Source of the DNA: Glandiceps talaboti
Taxonomy: Eukaryota > Hemichordata > Enteropneusta > Spengelidae
Reading direction: 5' to 3'
DNA length: 64,000 bases
Assembly: GCF_964340395.1 (NCBI RefSeq)
Contig: NC_135549.1
Location: 14,687,342-14,751,341 of the forward strand
Shown: positions 15,001-25,093 of the stretch, piece after piece
How the letters are laid out: each line of letters opens with the position of its first letter
Position numbering within the stretch: the stretch's first letter is position 1
The notes under the pieces: model-generated
Databases searched by the model: none
Seen by the model: only the letters and a program-made list of their open reading frames with translations
Told to the model about the DNA's origin: nothing
Made by a program: the position numbers and the translations under genes

Positions 15001-18000
15001 TGAAAACGAACTTTATATGTCTTTCTCTAATTGTTGATTCTCTCCTGAAATATCACAAAAAGCATAAACAGGTTGTCCTTCTTTAGTGCTGTTTTGCTCA
15101 CCTTATATTCTGTTTCTATGGTGTTGGCAAACAAATATGACACACCCCATCCAACCCCATCATCATCACACATTTTAATTATAATCTAGTTACTCTCTAC
15201 AAATATTCTATTAGTGGATATTATTTTCAATTATTCTGACATTAAAACAAAAATTAAGAGGCTATAAATTACTTGTACATTAAAGTTTGACACAGATATA
15301 ATTTCAAACCTACAAAAAAAGTACATGAGAGACAATCATGCCAGATGTTTATATAAAATGTCTGACTTTTAAAAATATTACATCAATCTTGTTATTTTTT
15401 TTAGTAATTTAAAACACTAAACCTGCAGCACCTGTGCATAAAACACAGACATTAGTTATTGAAACATGTCAAATTATAAACCATGGTGCAGACTAATTAG
15501 CTTTTATGGTGTATTCATATATACATGTATGGCATAAATTGAAGTAGACTTAAAAATAGATCACCATCTGTAATGACTATTCCTTCAATAACACTTTATA
15601 GCTACATAATATATCTCATCTTTTAATCCTAAATCATGTATCTTGTCAAACAAGCATCTGGACTATTTTGACATTTGTGTGCAGTACGTAGAACTTAAGT
15701 ATCATTATGGGTGAATTGCATGGTATGCTGTGTGCAGTATGTATAACTTAAGTATGGGTGAATTGCATGGTATGCTGCAGTTTGTTCATAGTCGTGTAAA
15801 CAGAACTAAAATTATTCAGGGATCAAAGGTCACATTGAGGTCACCAGTTGAAAGACTCAATTTCAGTGGTATTATCATGCACTTTGTTACCTCGACCAGA
15901 TATATTATGTCAATTCAGTAGAGCGCCATGACTTGTCTCTCGGCAATGAAATAAAAATATATTGATTGTGACCGTGAGAGTCATGCACTTTTGCTTTCAA
16001 GATATTTCTGGAAAATTTATTCTAATTTCATACAGAACATTACCATTCAAAGAATATATAAAAATAACAAATTACTGACTGGTATATAAACGCATAAGTG
16101 TAATTTTGACAAAATTTTAATACAAATAAAATAAAGATTTTTTTTTGCAACTGTAACAACTATTATCACTGAATCAGTTTTAATTATTCTTGAAAATAAC
16201 AAAGACAATTGTTTTTCACACCAAAATTTATTCTTAATCTGAGAATTTCTTTAAATACCTCAGAATGTTGAGAAAAGATTCAACGTGTAATTGTAATGTA
16301 AAATGTCATAACTCATATCGATATATTTATCCATAACAAATTATATAAAAATTGTGATCTTCAAATTTGATATTATAAACGTATGATGTATTGTAACCAT
16401 ATAAATTATTCAGTCAAACCATATTATAATATTCACTTTATTAAGTTTTAAGTCTTCAGTGTTTTTCTCCTGACATCTTACCTTCTCACCTTTTGTTTTG
16501 ACAAAATATGTCCTAAATATGATAGGGCGTTACCCATACATTATAAACATCTATTTAAAGAATTAATTAATTCAAGGAGACACCAGTTCAGTAGTATCAT
16601 ACCAGGCCCATGACCTTTGACCTGAATGAGGCTGCTGTGTTATGATGCCCTGCATCCCATATAGTAAACACATTTTGCACGCAAAATATGGAAGTTCGAT
16701 TTAGATTTTACGCTTCAAAGAATTTCATTCACTGAGTTCTGCAGTATAGCATATTCAGAATGGTTTAAAATTTTTTACATGCACTAAATATCCAGGCACT
16801 TAGTTTTAAGTAAGATATCATATTTTTAACTCTTCTAAATGCAACTCAAACACATAGTGTTTTGAACAAACTAAATGGCACATATACCTGAAAGACATGA
16901 AGCCCAAGTTAATGTGCGATTACAATTTCAACAAATAATGTTTTGAAATCATCACAATTCCCTGCAATCTATTAAACATATCCATAATCTTAAAGTATAC
17001 TTAAAGTATACTTGTCTCCTCAAGTTCATCAGTGAGGTTTTTTTTTTTTAAATATGACATATCCCAATCTTACTTAAAGAATGCTTATCTCTTGAGGGTT
17101 TTTTAAATGACATATCCCTAACTTGTCTCAAGTTCATTAGAGGACTGTGGTTTTTTAAGTGTGTTACAGAACGCAATATTAGGGTTCTTAAAATGAACCT
17201 TTAAAAAAGTGACATTAACACTCATATCCTTAGTTTTACTCAATAATACTACTTTATCTAAGTACAAAATGAAAGTAATGTCTTCTTAATCTTGTTCCAG
17301 CTTACTTTGTATATCATAATTTCCAAAAGTATCAAAACATACAACTTACCTAGAAGAATCTCCAAATTCACTTCTTGTTCATCAAGATTTACTGGTTGTT
17401 CAAACTCAACAACGATATAAAAGGACTGTCCCCTTCTAATGATTAGATTTGTCACTTCATAATCTGAAGTGTGATGTGCTGCTCGATTTGCTTCACATTT
17501 CAAATCAACTGATTTCACAACTGGTAGCTTTGCAATCTTTGGTTCTGGGAAAAAATTACAAATATTAAAAGTACATAATTATACATGTCAATAAATTAGT
17601 GATAAAATTAACTCTTTTGGAATCTAGTCTTTGAAGTGACTGTAGCTTTCATCTGAATCACTTTAACGTCATCAGTGTATTAGGATGTTATGCCGCTTAT
17701 GATGATTCAGACAACAGGTACACATATTTCAAAACTAGATTCCAAAAAGATAACTTGATCACTATTACATACACAATGTAATAAAATATCAAATCCAATT
17801 CAACTTCAATAAGGTGTATGAAATGATACCAACAGCATTATTTACGATAAAACAGACAGAATATACTTTTATCTCACAATTAGTTCTTTTACATTTTGAC
17901 TATATTAAATTACTTATAATACACTGAAAAGCAGAGTCTATACATTAATAACTATTAGTGAATTATATTTTGTCCATATGTCTAGGAAAGAAACAAAGAT

Positions 18001-20335
18001 GGCAGTCTCAGCACATTTTCCCATGGAACAGAAAATTGTCGCAATTCTACCATTTAGAATTATACAACTGTGGGCATTATTAAACAAAGTAATTTAAGAT
18101 CTATGTGCAAAATCCTTTTTTTTCTATACTGACCATTAAAAAAGCTTTTATAGTATTCAAAAGAATAAAATTTAAAACACTCTTCTGATGCCCATAGAAG
18201 TCTTATCAAGGTATGGCAAATAATCTCAGGCTGCAACAATATTAAAACTTTTATGGTATTCAAAGAATAAAATCTTTTCTGATTCCCATTGAAGTCTCAT
18301 CAAAGTCATACATACACAATTCATGGTGTCACTGTAATAAGGTCATAAATTGTATAGCAGATACGACCTTATTGCACTAAGGCTATGAATTGATCTCAGG
18401 CTACAACAAAATATAGCAATGCTAGGACAGCATGGAACTAATACAGCTGTCACTGTTAACAGGAGGAGGTTGGTCATTAATTAACATGAAATATACTGTG
18501 GAAATAAACTGCTTAAACTTTTGCTGTTATTTTGTTCAAGAAAACCTATTCTCAAGGATCACGATACAAATTTTTAAAATAGGGATCAAAATGTTATCAA
18601 AATTAAGTCATTTGAGAATCCAATATGGCTGCCGAATATTATGTTAATTTATAGGAAAATAAAACATTGTTAATTTCCTTGAAAACGAGACGATGGACCC
18701 CCAAATTTCTTTAATCATTTCAAAAGGAACAGACATTAGCTTCCATTTGGCAAAGTTATGAGAAAAAAAGAAAAAAGTTTGAGAGATTTTAAGAACTTTG
18801 ACCTTCGGTGAAATTCACGCCCAAGGTGCCTTGAACTTTGACCTTCGGTGAAATTCATGCTCAAGGTGCCTTGATCAACAGGCATTATAGAAGACTTGTT
18901 GATGCATCAGATAACACAACATAGATCAATATATCAACCAATTCATTCTCCTGGTAGTGAGATGCGTAGTGGGGCTCAGTGTGCTATGTTGGGGTCAACA
19001 CAGTCTAGATTTGAATAAAATAACTATAAATAGTTCCAGACAACAAAACAAATGTACTACATTATCAATATAGATGAACAAGTTTATCATATGCTGGTTT
19101 TTTTTTTTACTTCTATGGGTACTTTGATGAAGGCTACTGGAATTTCAAATTTTGCAAATTCAGGTATATACCATTTTACATGCAATTCATAGTCGAACTT
19201 AATTAGTAGCTTACTCTTGAATAATTCATAAAATTAATTTCAGCAACACAACATGTGGCAGATATTGTACATTTTGATACAGTGTTTTTGCTAAAGTTGG
19301 GGAACCATGGTAACAGAAAGAGGGGGGGGGGGTAAAAGTAGCAGTGTTGCCAATAGATTCTGTTTGAGAACCCAGTAAAATGGCATGGGAAACCCTGTAG
19401 ATTTTACCTACTTACCAACCTTAGCAAAAACACTGTGGTAGAAATATTCTTTAATACACACACATGTGGTCAAATTAACATACAGTGGAATGCTAATAAT
19501 ACGTAGTTTAGGCATACTTTCCCTTATGTAAATATGCTCTCCCTGCTCAAATAAAATCAACCATGTTGTTTTTGTCATTCAGTAAAACTATATTTGAGAT
19601 ATGTATTCCCTACACTTGAAAGCCATTTAGACAATCACCATCAGTTAGTTTGAGATGCAAATTAGCACATTTATATACATGTAAAGAATAATGAACTGAA
19701 ACAAGTCTTCATAGAAGATACAATAAGCCCACAAATACTTTACTTTATTAACTGAATGGACACATGATTTAATGAAATTGGTGGAAACATATAATTACTA
19801 CAAAGTGTCTGTGATATGCATGAAATGGCTTGATTTAGATAACTAACCCTGAAGGTCAAGGTCAAAGGTGTCTTAAAAGAAAGCTTGCTCCTGATAATAC
19901 CAGGGTAGACACTTGAATGACATCTATATATATTAGTTTTCGAGTTATGCAGTAAATATTTATTTTTAACTACAAATATGGCCACCATTTGGTCAAATTT
20001 GCATATGTTGCAAAACAAAGTGGCATGTATATGTCCCATATGATATGTCACCTTTGTGCAATGTTTTATTGAAATTGCATATCAGAGAAATGAGTATTGT
20101 ATTGCAATCTACAAATCAGCATTTTTAGTTTGCAATCTTTTTTGGGGGAGAAATCAAATTTTTAACCAATTTTTGATAGAAAATATTACACCATGGTCAC
20201 CTTGTCTTGAACACTTATCACTTTGCTAATATACAAAAAAATATACAATTAGAAATATCCCCATGAAATTTGTGACCATTCTCATTGTTTGTAAGTTTTA
20301 AGCCTTCTAACAAAACCACTCCACTCCAAACCAAA

Positions 20336-20367
<32 letters not shown>

Positions 20368-21074
20368 CAAGCCAAACCCAAACAAAACAAAATCAATTCA
20401 CAGCGACGTCCAGTAGATGGAATTATTTTCAGACATAAGTGTATATTGAACAATGAACACCTCTTCATCTGGACAACATTGTGTTACACCCACCCCCTCC
20501 CCATCAAATTTCAGACCTAGCCAATATGTGTTATATTTTTTTGAGCTTTTGACACATTTTTTTCATTTTTTAAAACCAAAATTGCACATCTTTCATCTTG
20601 ACATTGCCACATGCGTTAAAAGTACAAACAACAAAAATTGAATATGCGACATTTCTTCTGAATCAAAAATAAATATTTTAGTGCCAAAAACAAAAGTTTC
20701 AGTTTCTTGGAAGTCGGTAAAATGAATGTATGTGTTTGGTCATTTTTTTCTGCAGTGATGTAAGATTTAAAAAAAAAAATAACAATTGCAATAAATTGAT
20801 TAGCTTGGTAGAATCTATAAATATTGATACTTTACTCCAGTTACTTACTGTTTTCCTTGTTATCCAGCACAGTACGAGGTTGCATGATCGGTTTGGGCGA
20901 CCACCAATCAAACAAATAACGACGTAACATTGAAAGAAGTGTATTATCAATGTCTGTTATTTTAGTAGTAACTGGTTGTTCACAGCGACGTCCAGTAGAT
21001 GGAATATTTCGTCTAACACGTTCATCTCTACCACCACAGCCGCTCGTCCTCGGAAGAACCGGTAGAGAAGTCAT
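2881..21074 (-). CDS. Transglutaminase, complete 13-exon gene
   Basis: Calcium-dependent protein-glutamine gamma-glutamyltransferase, which forms glutamyl-lysine cross-links between proteins. Exons in coding order: 20849-21074, 17350-17544, 14535-14798, 13962-14080, 13530-13634, 8309-8483, 7594-7732, 6718-6821, 5540-5794, 4514-4804, 3786-3952, 3295-3431, 2881-3028. All have GT/AG ends and join in phase to 2325 nt (774 residues plus TAA). The N-terminal beta-sandwich has NRAAHHT near residue 95 and LIIRRGQSF near 110. The catalytic core has YGQCWVF (Cys about 352), WNFHVWNE (His about 411) and Asp about 434. The Cys-His and His-Asp spacings of 59 and 23 match factor XIIIA and TGM1. Two C-terminal beta-barrels follow. 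An in-frame TAA lies 18 bases before the ATG, supporting this start. No signal peptide is evident. Which vertebrate paralogue is closest cannot be decided here. Confidence 0.93.
3295..3431 (-). CDS. Transglutaminase exon 12
   Basis: Second beta-barrel: [20 protein letters not shown] then EGPGIQKTK, matching the NPL.....F..EG.G pattern of the family. Acceptor TATATAG|GAG and donor CATAG|GTAGGT. Confidence 0.9.
3786..3952 (-). CDS. Transglutaminase exon 11
   Basis: First beta-barrel: [16 protein letters not shown] through [14 protein letters not shown]. Acceptor TTATAG|CTAC and donor AAG|GTAATA. Confidence 0.88.
4514..4804 (-). CDS. Transglutaminase exon 10
   Basis: Acidic link ([15 protein letters not shown]) into the first C-terminal beta-barrel, with [19 protein letters not shown]. 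Acceptor CCTTCAG|GTTC and donor GAAA|GTAAGC. Confidence 0.9.
5540..5794 (-). CDS. Transglutaminase exon 9
   Basis: End of the core: [49 protein letters not shown]. The FAEVNAD and D.SED.T..YK.PEG blocks are conserved and include calcium-site residues in known family members. Donor GAAG|GTAACA. Confidence 0.93.
6290..6455. repeat. Short tandem repeat in transglutaminase intron
   Basis: About five diverged copies of a 30-34 bp unit containing TTTTTAACAGAACAGAGAAT, in the intron between exons 8 and 9. Confidence 0.8.
6718..6821 (-). CDS. Transglutaminase exon 8, catalytic histidine and aspartate
   Basis: Encodes [20 protein letters not shown] followed by [13 protein letters not shown]. The His of FHVW and the Asp of LVDGTP, 23 residues apart, complete the triad. 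Confidence 0.95.
7040..7440. repeat. TATAT/TATTA low-complexity array
   Basis: About 400 bp of near-pure ATATT pentamers with sporadic G and C, in the intron between exons 7 and 8. The tyrosine/isoleucine reading frames it creates are not genes. Confidence 0.95.
7594..7732 (-). CDS. Transglutaminase exon 7
   Basis: Encodes [20 protein letters not shown] and ends in DSIW, a highly conserved stretch after the active cysteine. Acceptor CTGTAG|TG and donor TTG|GTAAGT. Confidence 0.95.
8309..8483 (-). CDS. Transglutaminase exon 6, catalytic cysteine
   Basis: Encodes [18 protein letters not shown], then PTDWVGSV and the active-site [10 protein letters not shown]. The cysteine is about residue 352. 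Acceptor CCTCAAG|GTG and donor CAG|GTAATA. Confidence 0.95.
11475..11531. repeat. Short inverted repeat
   Basis: GTTTCT.CATATGGCCACTA at 11475-11493 is mirrored by TAGTGGCCATATGG..AGAAAC ending at 11531. The spacer is short and AT-rich. Confidence 0.7.
12734..12953. mobile_element. 220-bp palindromic MITE-like element
   Basis: The left half starts TTATAATGGCATATGGCTAT and the right half ends as its imperfect complement, TGTATGCCATTATAA. The arms also share GAAGGG..GG.AACCTTATACAT, and the centre is an AT-rich palindrome near 12838. No coding capacity. The end palindrome TTATAA could be part of the target site. Confidence 0.65.
13037..13085 (-). ncRNA. Decayed hammerhead-ribozyme relic
   Basis: On the minus strand, GAAAC (13055-13051) is followed by a three-pair stem III and GTA. 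The GTGACTT after the predicted cleavage site can pair with AGTCA upstream (stem I). The first core box reads CAGATGG instead of CTGANGA, so it is probably inactive. The family tail ATCGAGCACT lies at 12982-12973, 61 nt after the predicted cleavage base at 13043, as in the better copies at 38.8 and 51.3 kb. Confidence 0.5.
13256..13335. repeat. AT/GT/GTCC microsatellites
   Basis: (AT)n followed by (GT)n, TGCATGCATGCG, (GTCC)n and (GT)n. Confidence 0.95.
13530..13634 (-). CDS. Transglutaminase exon 5
   Basis: Encodes [16 protein letters not shown] and then [14 protein letters not shown] (35 codons, phase 0 at both ends). Acceptor CTCCTACAG and donor GTAAGA. Confidence 0.92.
13962..14080 (-). 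CDS. Transglutaminase exon 4
   Basis: Encodes [19 protein letters not shown] and GFIYVGS, ending in PWNFGQ. This is the usual entry into the catalytic core. Acceptor TTTCAAG|AGG and donor CAG|GTAGGA. Confidence 0.92.
14535..14798 (-). CDS. Transglutaminase exon 3
   Basis: Rest of the beta-sandwich, including GKWEVQV, then [12 protein letters not shown] and YMLFNPWCK. Acceptor CATTTCAG|GGG and donor AAAG|GTACTG. Confidence 0.92.
14799..17349 (-). other. Transglutaminase intron 2
   Basis: No coding sequence seen. It includes degenerate CTTTAAT/TCTCC..TGAAAT blocks just upstream of exon 3 (about 14780-15070) and a tandem duplication at 15677-15777. Confidence 0.7.
15677..15777. repeat. Two-copy tandem duplication, about 50 bp
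   Basis: GTGTGCAGTA.GTA.AACTTAA followed by GGGTGAATTGCATGGTATGC occurs at 15677-15729 and again at 15730-15777. The copies differ by a 6-bp indel and a few substitutions. Confidence 0.85.
17350..17544 (-). CDS. Transglutaminase exon 2
   Basis: Start of the N-terminal beta-sandwich: [19 protein letters not shown], then [11 protein letters not shown]. Acceptor TTTCCCAG|AACC and donor CTAG|GTAAGT. Confidence 0.92.
18790..18874. repeat. 40-bp tandem doublet
   Basis: GAACTTTGACCTTCGGTGAA with AAGGTGCCTT is present twice in a row, with two or three differences. Confidence 0.9.
19845..20090 (+). repeat. Dispersed repeat A, copy 2
   Basis: GAAGGTCAAGGTCAAAGG, CCAGGGTAGACACTTGAATG and ATATCAGAGAAATGAG follow the same order and spacing as in 535-720. 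Confidence 0.5.
20339..20372. repeat. (AAAAC)n microsatellite
   Basis: About six AAAAC pentamers. Confidence 0.95.
20397..20423. repeat. 27-bp copy of a transglutaminase exon 1 segment
   Basis: Identical over 27 bp to 20979-21005, which lies inside exon 1. Similarity fades on both sides. Confidence 0.85.
20849..21074 (-). CDS. Transglutaminase exon 1 (start)
   Basis: ATG at 21074-21072; donor A|GTAAGT. It encodes about 75 residues of basic, low-similarity N-terminal extension ([15 protein letters not shown], later LRRYLFDWW), longer than in TGM2 and comparable with TGM1 or factor XIIIA leaders. Part of it (20979-21005) is duplicated in intron 1. Confidence 0.8.
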
Positions 21075-21949
21075 CTTGTGGAATGCTGTTTATACCCCGC
21101 GACCGACCGTACCTGTATTATGTTTGGCCCGATCTCAGTCTAATGAATGGTGTATTTTGAAAGTTTACGGTGCTGGCAGATCGAAGGTGGAACCAGTCAC
21201 ACGGTCTGTCTGCAAGTACAACCGTCCGTCGAGCGTCTGTGCAAGCGTACGTGTGGTTAACTTTAGTGGTACTGGTAGGAATGCTCAGTTTGACACAATA
21301 TATAATACGCTCCCGATCCCCACAAAACCTACGCGATGCGGGTGTCCAGTATACTAGTACTACTCGACTCCGAGACACCGGATGTAACATCAAAAATTTC
21401 AGCATCCATATGGGTACTTTACATAAAAGGAAATGAAGAGTGAATGGCAAGTTGCTCCCAAGACGTAAAGGTCATTCAAGGACTGACCGTGAACACCGCA
21501 AAATATGTGTGCAGATCATGAATGTTTTTACTTGCTATATCGAATATCGAATATCATGGGCAGCGCCCTCGGTGTTGATAATTTTATTAGGGTTTAAGCC
21601 TTTGCGAATTAAAACGGCAGATCAAGATTTCTGAGGTGGAGAAATTATCTGAGAATGATGTAAACGGGTTCATTAATCTAACTACTCTCGTTTAGAGGGA
21701 AGCTTTAGTTTTATAAATGAAAACTTACCTAATAAAATACTAGCTTACAAGTTCAAATTATCATTCTCAGTAGTGCTCATGAAAATGTGGCGAAATATTG
21801 CAAAGTGAATTGTTGACTTCTACAACAGTTGTACGTTGATATTCACCCCTCTTCCAACATCACATATGTTGTCATGACTACGACCCGAAGACATATCCAC
21901 GTTCTAGTCATCAACCAAACAACTAGAAATCATACCATCACGTTCTCCC
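21075..21949 (-). promoter_or_regulatory. Upstream region of the transglutaminase gene
   Basis: It contains noticeably more CG dinucleotides than its surroundings (about 20980-21360). On the minus strand TATAAA lies at 21094-21089, only 15 bases before the ATG. That is too close for that hexamer to serve as a TATA box and that ATG to be the start at once, so either it is not a promoter element or transcripts begin elsewhere. No other gene is seen here. Confidence 0.35.
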
Positions 21950-23910
21950 AATGGAACCTGTTGCAAGATTACGTACACAGAAAAATAAACCAAAAAAGGG
22001 GGACAAACCAGGACAAAAAGTTACAGCGGCACAGAGTACTTTAAAAGATATCCAATACCAGACTACATTCTTAGATGGGTGCGGAGCTGATTTTATGGAT
22101 AGGGGTAGATTGTTCCATAGAACAGCACCACTGTAGTGAAATGCCCGTTTCCCATATTCAGTTATAAATGTAGGGAATACTAGGGATGTATATGTTACTT
22201 TTACTGGCCTGTCTTGTTTTATGAAGATGAATTTGGTTGGAAAGGCTGAAAATTCCAGTGACGTAACTAGGTGCATTACCTGTTAAGGATTTGTAGACGA
22301 GTTTTGCCAGCTGGTGATTCCTTCTAATTTGAGGTCGAGGGCTGTCCCAACCCAAGTTTTTCATAAACCCGACCCGTACTAGTATCACGGGTAACTTCGA
22401 GGAGCAGTCGACCAGCTCGTTTATGGAGGAGCTCAAGTGTCTTCCAATATTTTTGATTCGTATTACACCATACATTCGCAGCATAATCGAAATGGGGAAG
22501 GACTAAGGTACTGAACATCATCTTCCTAAGTCCCAACGGCAAAACGTGTCTGATTCTCGACAGTAGACCAAGTTTTAGAGAAATTTTAGCAGAAATATTT
22601 CGTTGAAACTTTCAATTTCGAATCCCGCCAACCCCCTATATATTTAAAATCAAACACTTGCTCTGCTAGCTCTCCCTGTACTCGAAGTTGCAAAACTGGG
22701 TTTAGTTGTAGTCTTTGAAAAGAACCGAAAAGCATGGTCTTGGTTTTATTTGTATTCAATGTTAACTTGTTTGAGTCAAGCCAAGCCTTGACATGCATTA
22801 TTTCCTCTGTAGGTGTCACTACAATATCGGCAGCTGATTTGCTTGAATAGAAAAATAGCCGTGCCATCTGTATACATAATTACTTGAGCCTTTATAACTG
22901 TTTCCGGCAAGTCATTGATTTAAAGGGTGAAAAATAAAGGTCCCAGGATTGAACCCGCTTGGGATACCCACAAGAAATGCCCATGCTTTCTGATAATGTG
23001 AAATTTAACTGTTATAATTGTGAACAGAACCATGGCAATGTACTGCCTTGTATACCAAATTGATATAGTCCATGATCGACTGTATCGAATGCTTGCTTCA
23101 GAATCTGATATAGAAATATTGGGTGACCCTAAAACGAATGACAACCCGAATGACGGAAAACGAATGACAGCATTTCCAGTATGTAAACAGTGGAATGACA
23201 CCCTTTTCTACATTCAGTTAGTTGAATGACACACTCTGCACTGTAGAACCACTGGAATGACAGCCGCCACTTTATAAAATAAGTGGAATGACAGCATTTT
23301 TAATGCTTTGGAACTAGAATGACAGCATTTCTAGTAGGTAAACAGTGGAATGACACCCTTTTCTACATTTAGTTAGTTGAATGACACACTCAGCACTGTA
23401 AAACCAGTGGCATGACAGCCGCCACTCTATAAATTAAGTGGAATGACAGCATTTCCAATACTTTGGAACTGGAATGACAGCATTTCCAGTAGGTAAACAG
23501 TGGAATGACACCCCTTTCTACATTAAGTTAGTTGAATGACACCCTCTGCACCGTAAAACCATGCCAGTGGAATGACAGCCGCACCATGACAGTGAGTTGT
23601 TTACGATCAATATTATTCAATAAAATATATTTAACATGATTGAGTAAGAGCCGTTGCCGTGGAGTAACCTGGCCTAAATCCTGACTGATATCTATTCACA
23701 ATGTCATTCTCATCTAGATAGCTGTACAGCTGATCATGGACAGCTCTTTCCAATATCTTAGAGACTTCAAGGAGGATATATAGATATTTGTCGGTAGTTA
23801 CAAACGTAAGTTCCACCCCCTTCTTTAAATAATGGCACAACCCTAGCTCGTTTCCACTCTGCAGGAACCTGTCCTGTAGCTGTAGAGGCAGATTAAACAT
23901 ATATGTCAAT
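21950..23910 (-). mobile_element. Decayed CR1/jockey-like LINE reverse transcriptase
   Basis: Minus-strand fragments appear in the order expected for a non-LTR reverse transcriptase: KILERAVHDQLYSYLDENDI with QSGFRPG (23.75 kb), ILGPLFFTL (22.95 kb), MYTDGTAIF in place of the YADD box (22.9 kb), AWLDSNKLTLNTNKTKTMLF (22.75 kb), PHFDYAANVW (22.5 kb), and the C-terminal KLVYKSLTGNAPSYV with LWNNLPLSIKSAPHPS (22.1-22.3 kb). Several frame changes and stops separate them, and a 155-bp tandem repeat interrupts the element at 23130-23590. It is a dead copy. The superfamily is inferred from motif style, not from a search. Confidence 0.85.
23130..23590. repeat. 155-bp tandem repeat with GGAATGACA motif
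   Basis: GAATGACAGCATTTCCAGTA-like starts occur at about 23163, 23318 and 23473, a 155-bp period with almost three units. Each unit contains several GGAATGACA/GAATGACAC sub-blocks. Confidence 0.85.
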
Positions 23911-24970
23911 GAAGAAGATATACACGGAGCCGCATATTTAAGTAACCGTGCACTGACATTGTCAATACCAGTGGCCTTATATTAGCAATACAGTTTCGAC
24001 AATTGCCTACAAACGTACTCAGTGGTTATGGGTTATAAGAACACTGAAATCTAATATAATTTTAGACAGTAAAACTCCATAAATATGTTGATAATATATA
24101 CAATCACTGTATCCATCAAACCATCTCACTAATTCCATTCACATAAATGTATTATTTATTTCTATTAGAAATATAAAGGGTGTTCAGGTCGGTCGGTTGG
24201 TTAAAATCTTCTTTTTTCTTTAAAAAATAAATAAATATATGAGCATGTATTGGTGATACTTTCAATTCATAATTGTACTTTTAACAGTCTGAATGACTCA
24301 GAAATGACAAAGTGAGAAGGAAACTTTGAATCATGTGTTTTATCACATTTCTAGCAATAAATGATAACTTTCGCTCAGATCCAGACATCGAGACGAGACC
24401 ACGCACTCGAGTGCGAATCTCACATTGTGATTTGTTTATAATCCTGCCGTAGAGGGCCTCAATTTAAAATACTCCAAATACTCACGCCAGCAGAGAACGA
24501 AGAAATGTAGGGTCGGTCGATTTATCAGAAACATAGAATTTAGTAAAGGCCACCCAAATACCATAGAATTCTATTTGAGATTTTCAATAGGTATATCATT
24601 TGGCCACTTAATGTCACGGATACCATAGCCATTAAACCACAACTTACAAATATGCTAATAATATACCAAAGATTACCAATGCAAACTGTACTTGTAGGTG
24701 ATAATTCATTATATTGGTTGTAATATACGCAACTTTATGATAATCCACTACCAAAATAAACATAAACATAAACGTAAACGTTTTAATTTACACACCCCTA
24801 CATGCTTACCTTTACACTTTCCACTATGCACTATTGTGGTCTGACATTCTCGGCAGCATTTAGAGAAAACAGTGAATACACGGTAGTCTTCATAAAGACA
24901 AATTATTTAAAAGTTGGTAGACACATTCTTAAAGATATCATGGCATTCAAATTAAAAATGAATTGATTGA
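23911..24970. other. Intergenic; no gene seen
   Basis: AT-rich sequence with no convincing coding or repeat structure. Confidence 0.5.
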
Positions 24971-24974
24971 TTAA

Positions 24975-25010
24975 TTGGTTGGTTGGTTGGTTGGTCGGTT
25001 GGTTGGTTGG

Positions 25011-25042
<32 letters not shown>

Positions 25043-25093
25043 GTGAGTGAGTGAGTGAGTGAGTGAGTGAGTGAGTGAGTGAGTGAGTGAGTG
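24975..25093. repeat. GGTT/GATT/GAGT compound microsatellite
   Basis: (GGTT)n changes to (GATT)n and then (GAGT)n, each by one substitution of the unit. Confidence 0.95.

Larger units (their letters stand above)
17545..20848 (-). other. Transglutaminase intron 1
   Basis: About 3.3 kb without a recognisable gene. It carries a 40-bp doublet (18790-18874), dispersed repeat A copy 2, an AAAAC array and a 27-bp copy of part of exon 1. Confidence 0.75.

Noticed and set aside
20950-21436. Plus-strand frames opposite transglutaminase exon 1
   Set aside because: Shadows of a CpG-richer region and of the antisense exon; no motif.
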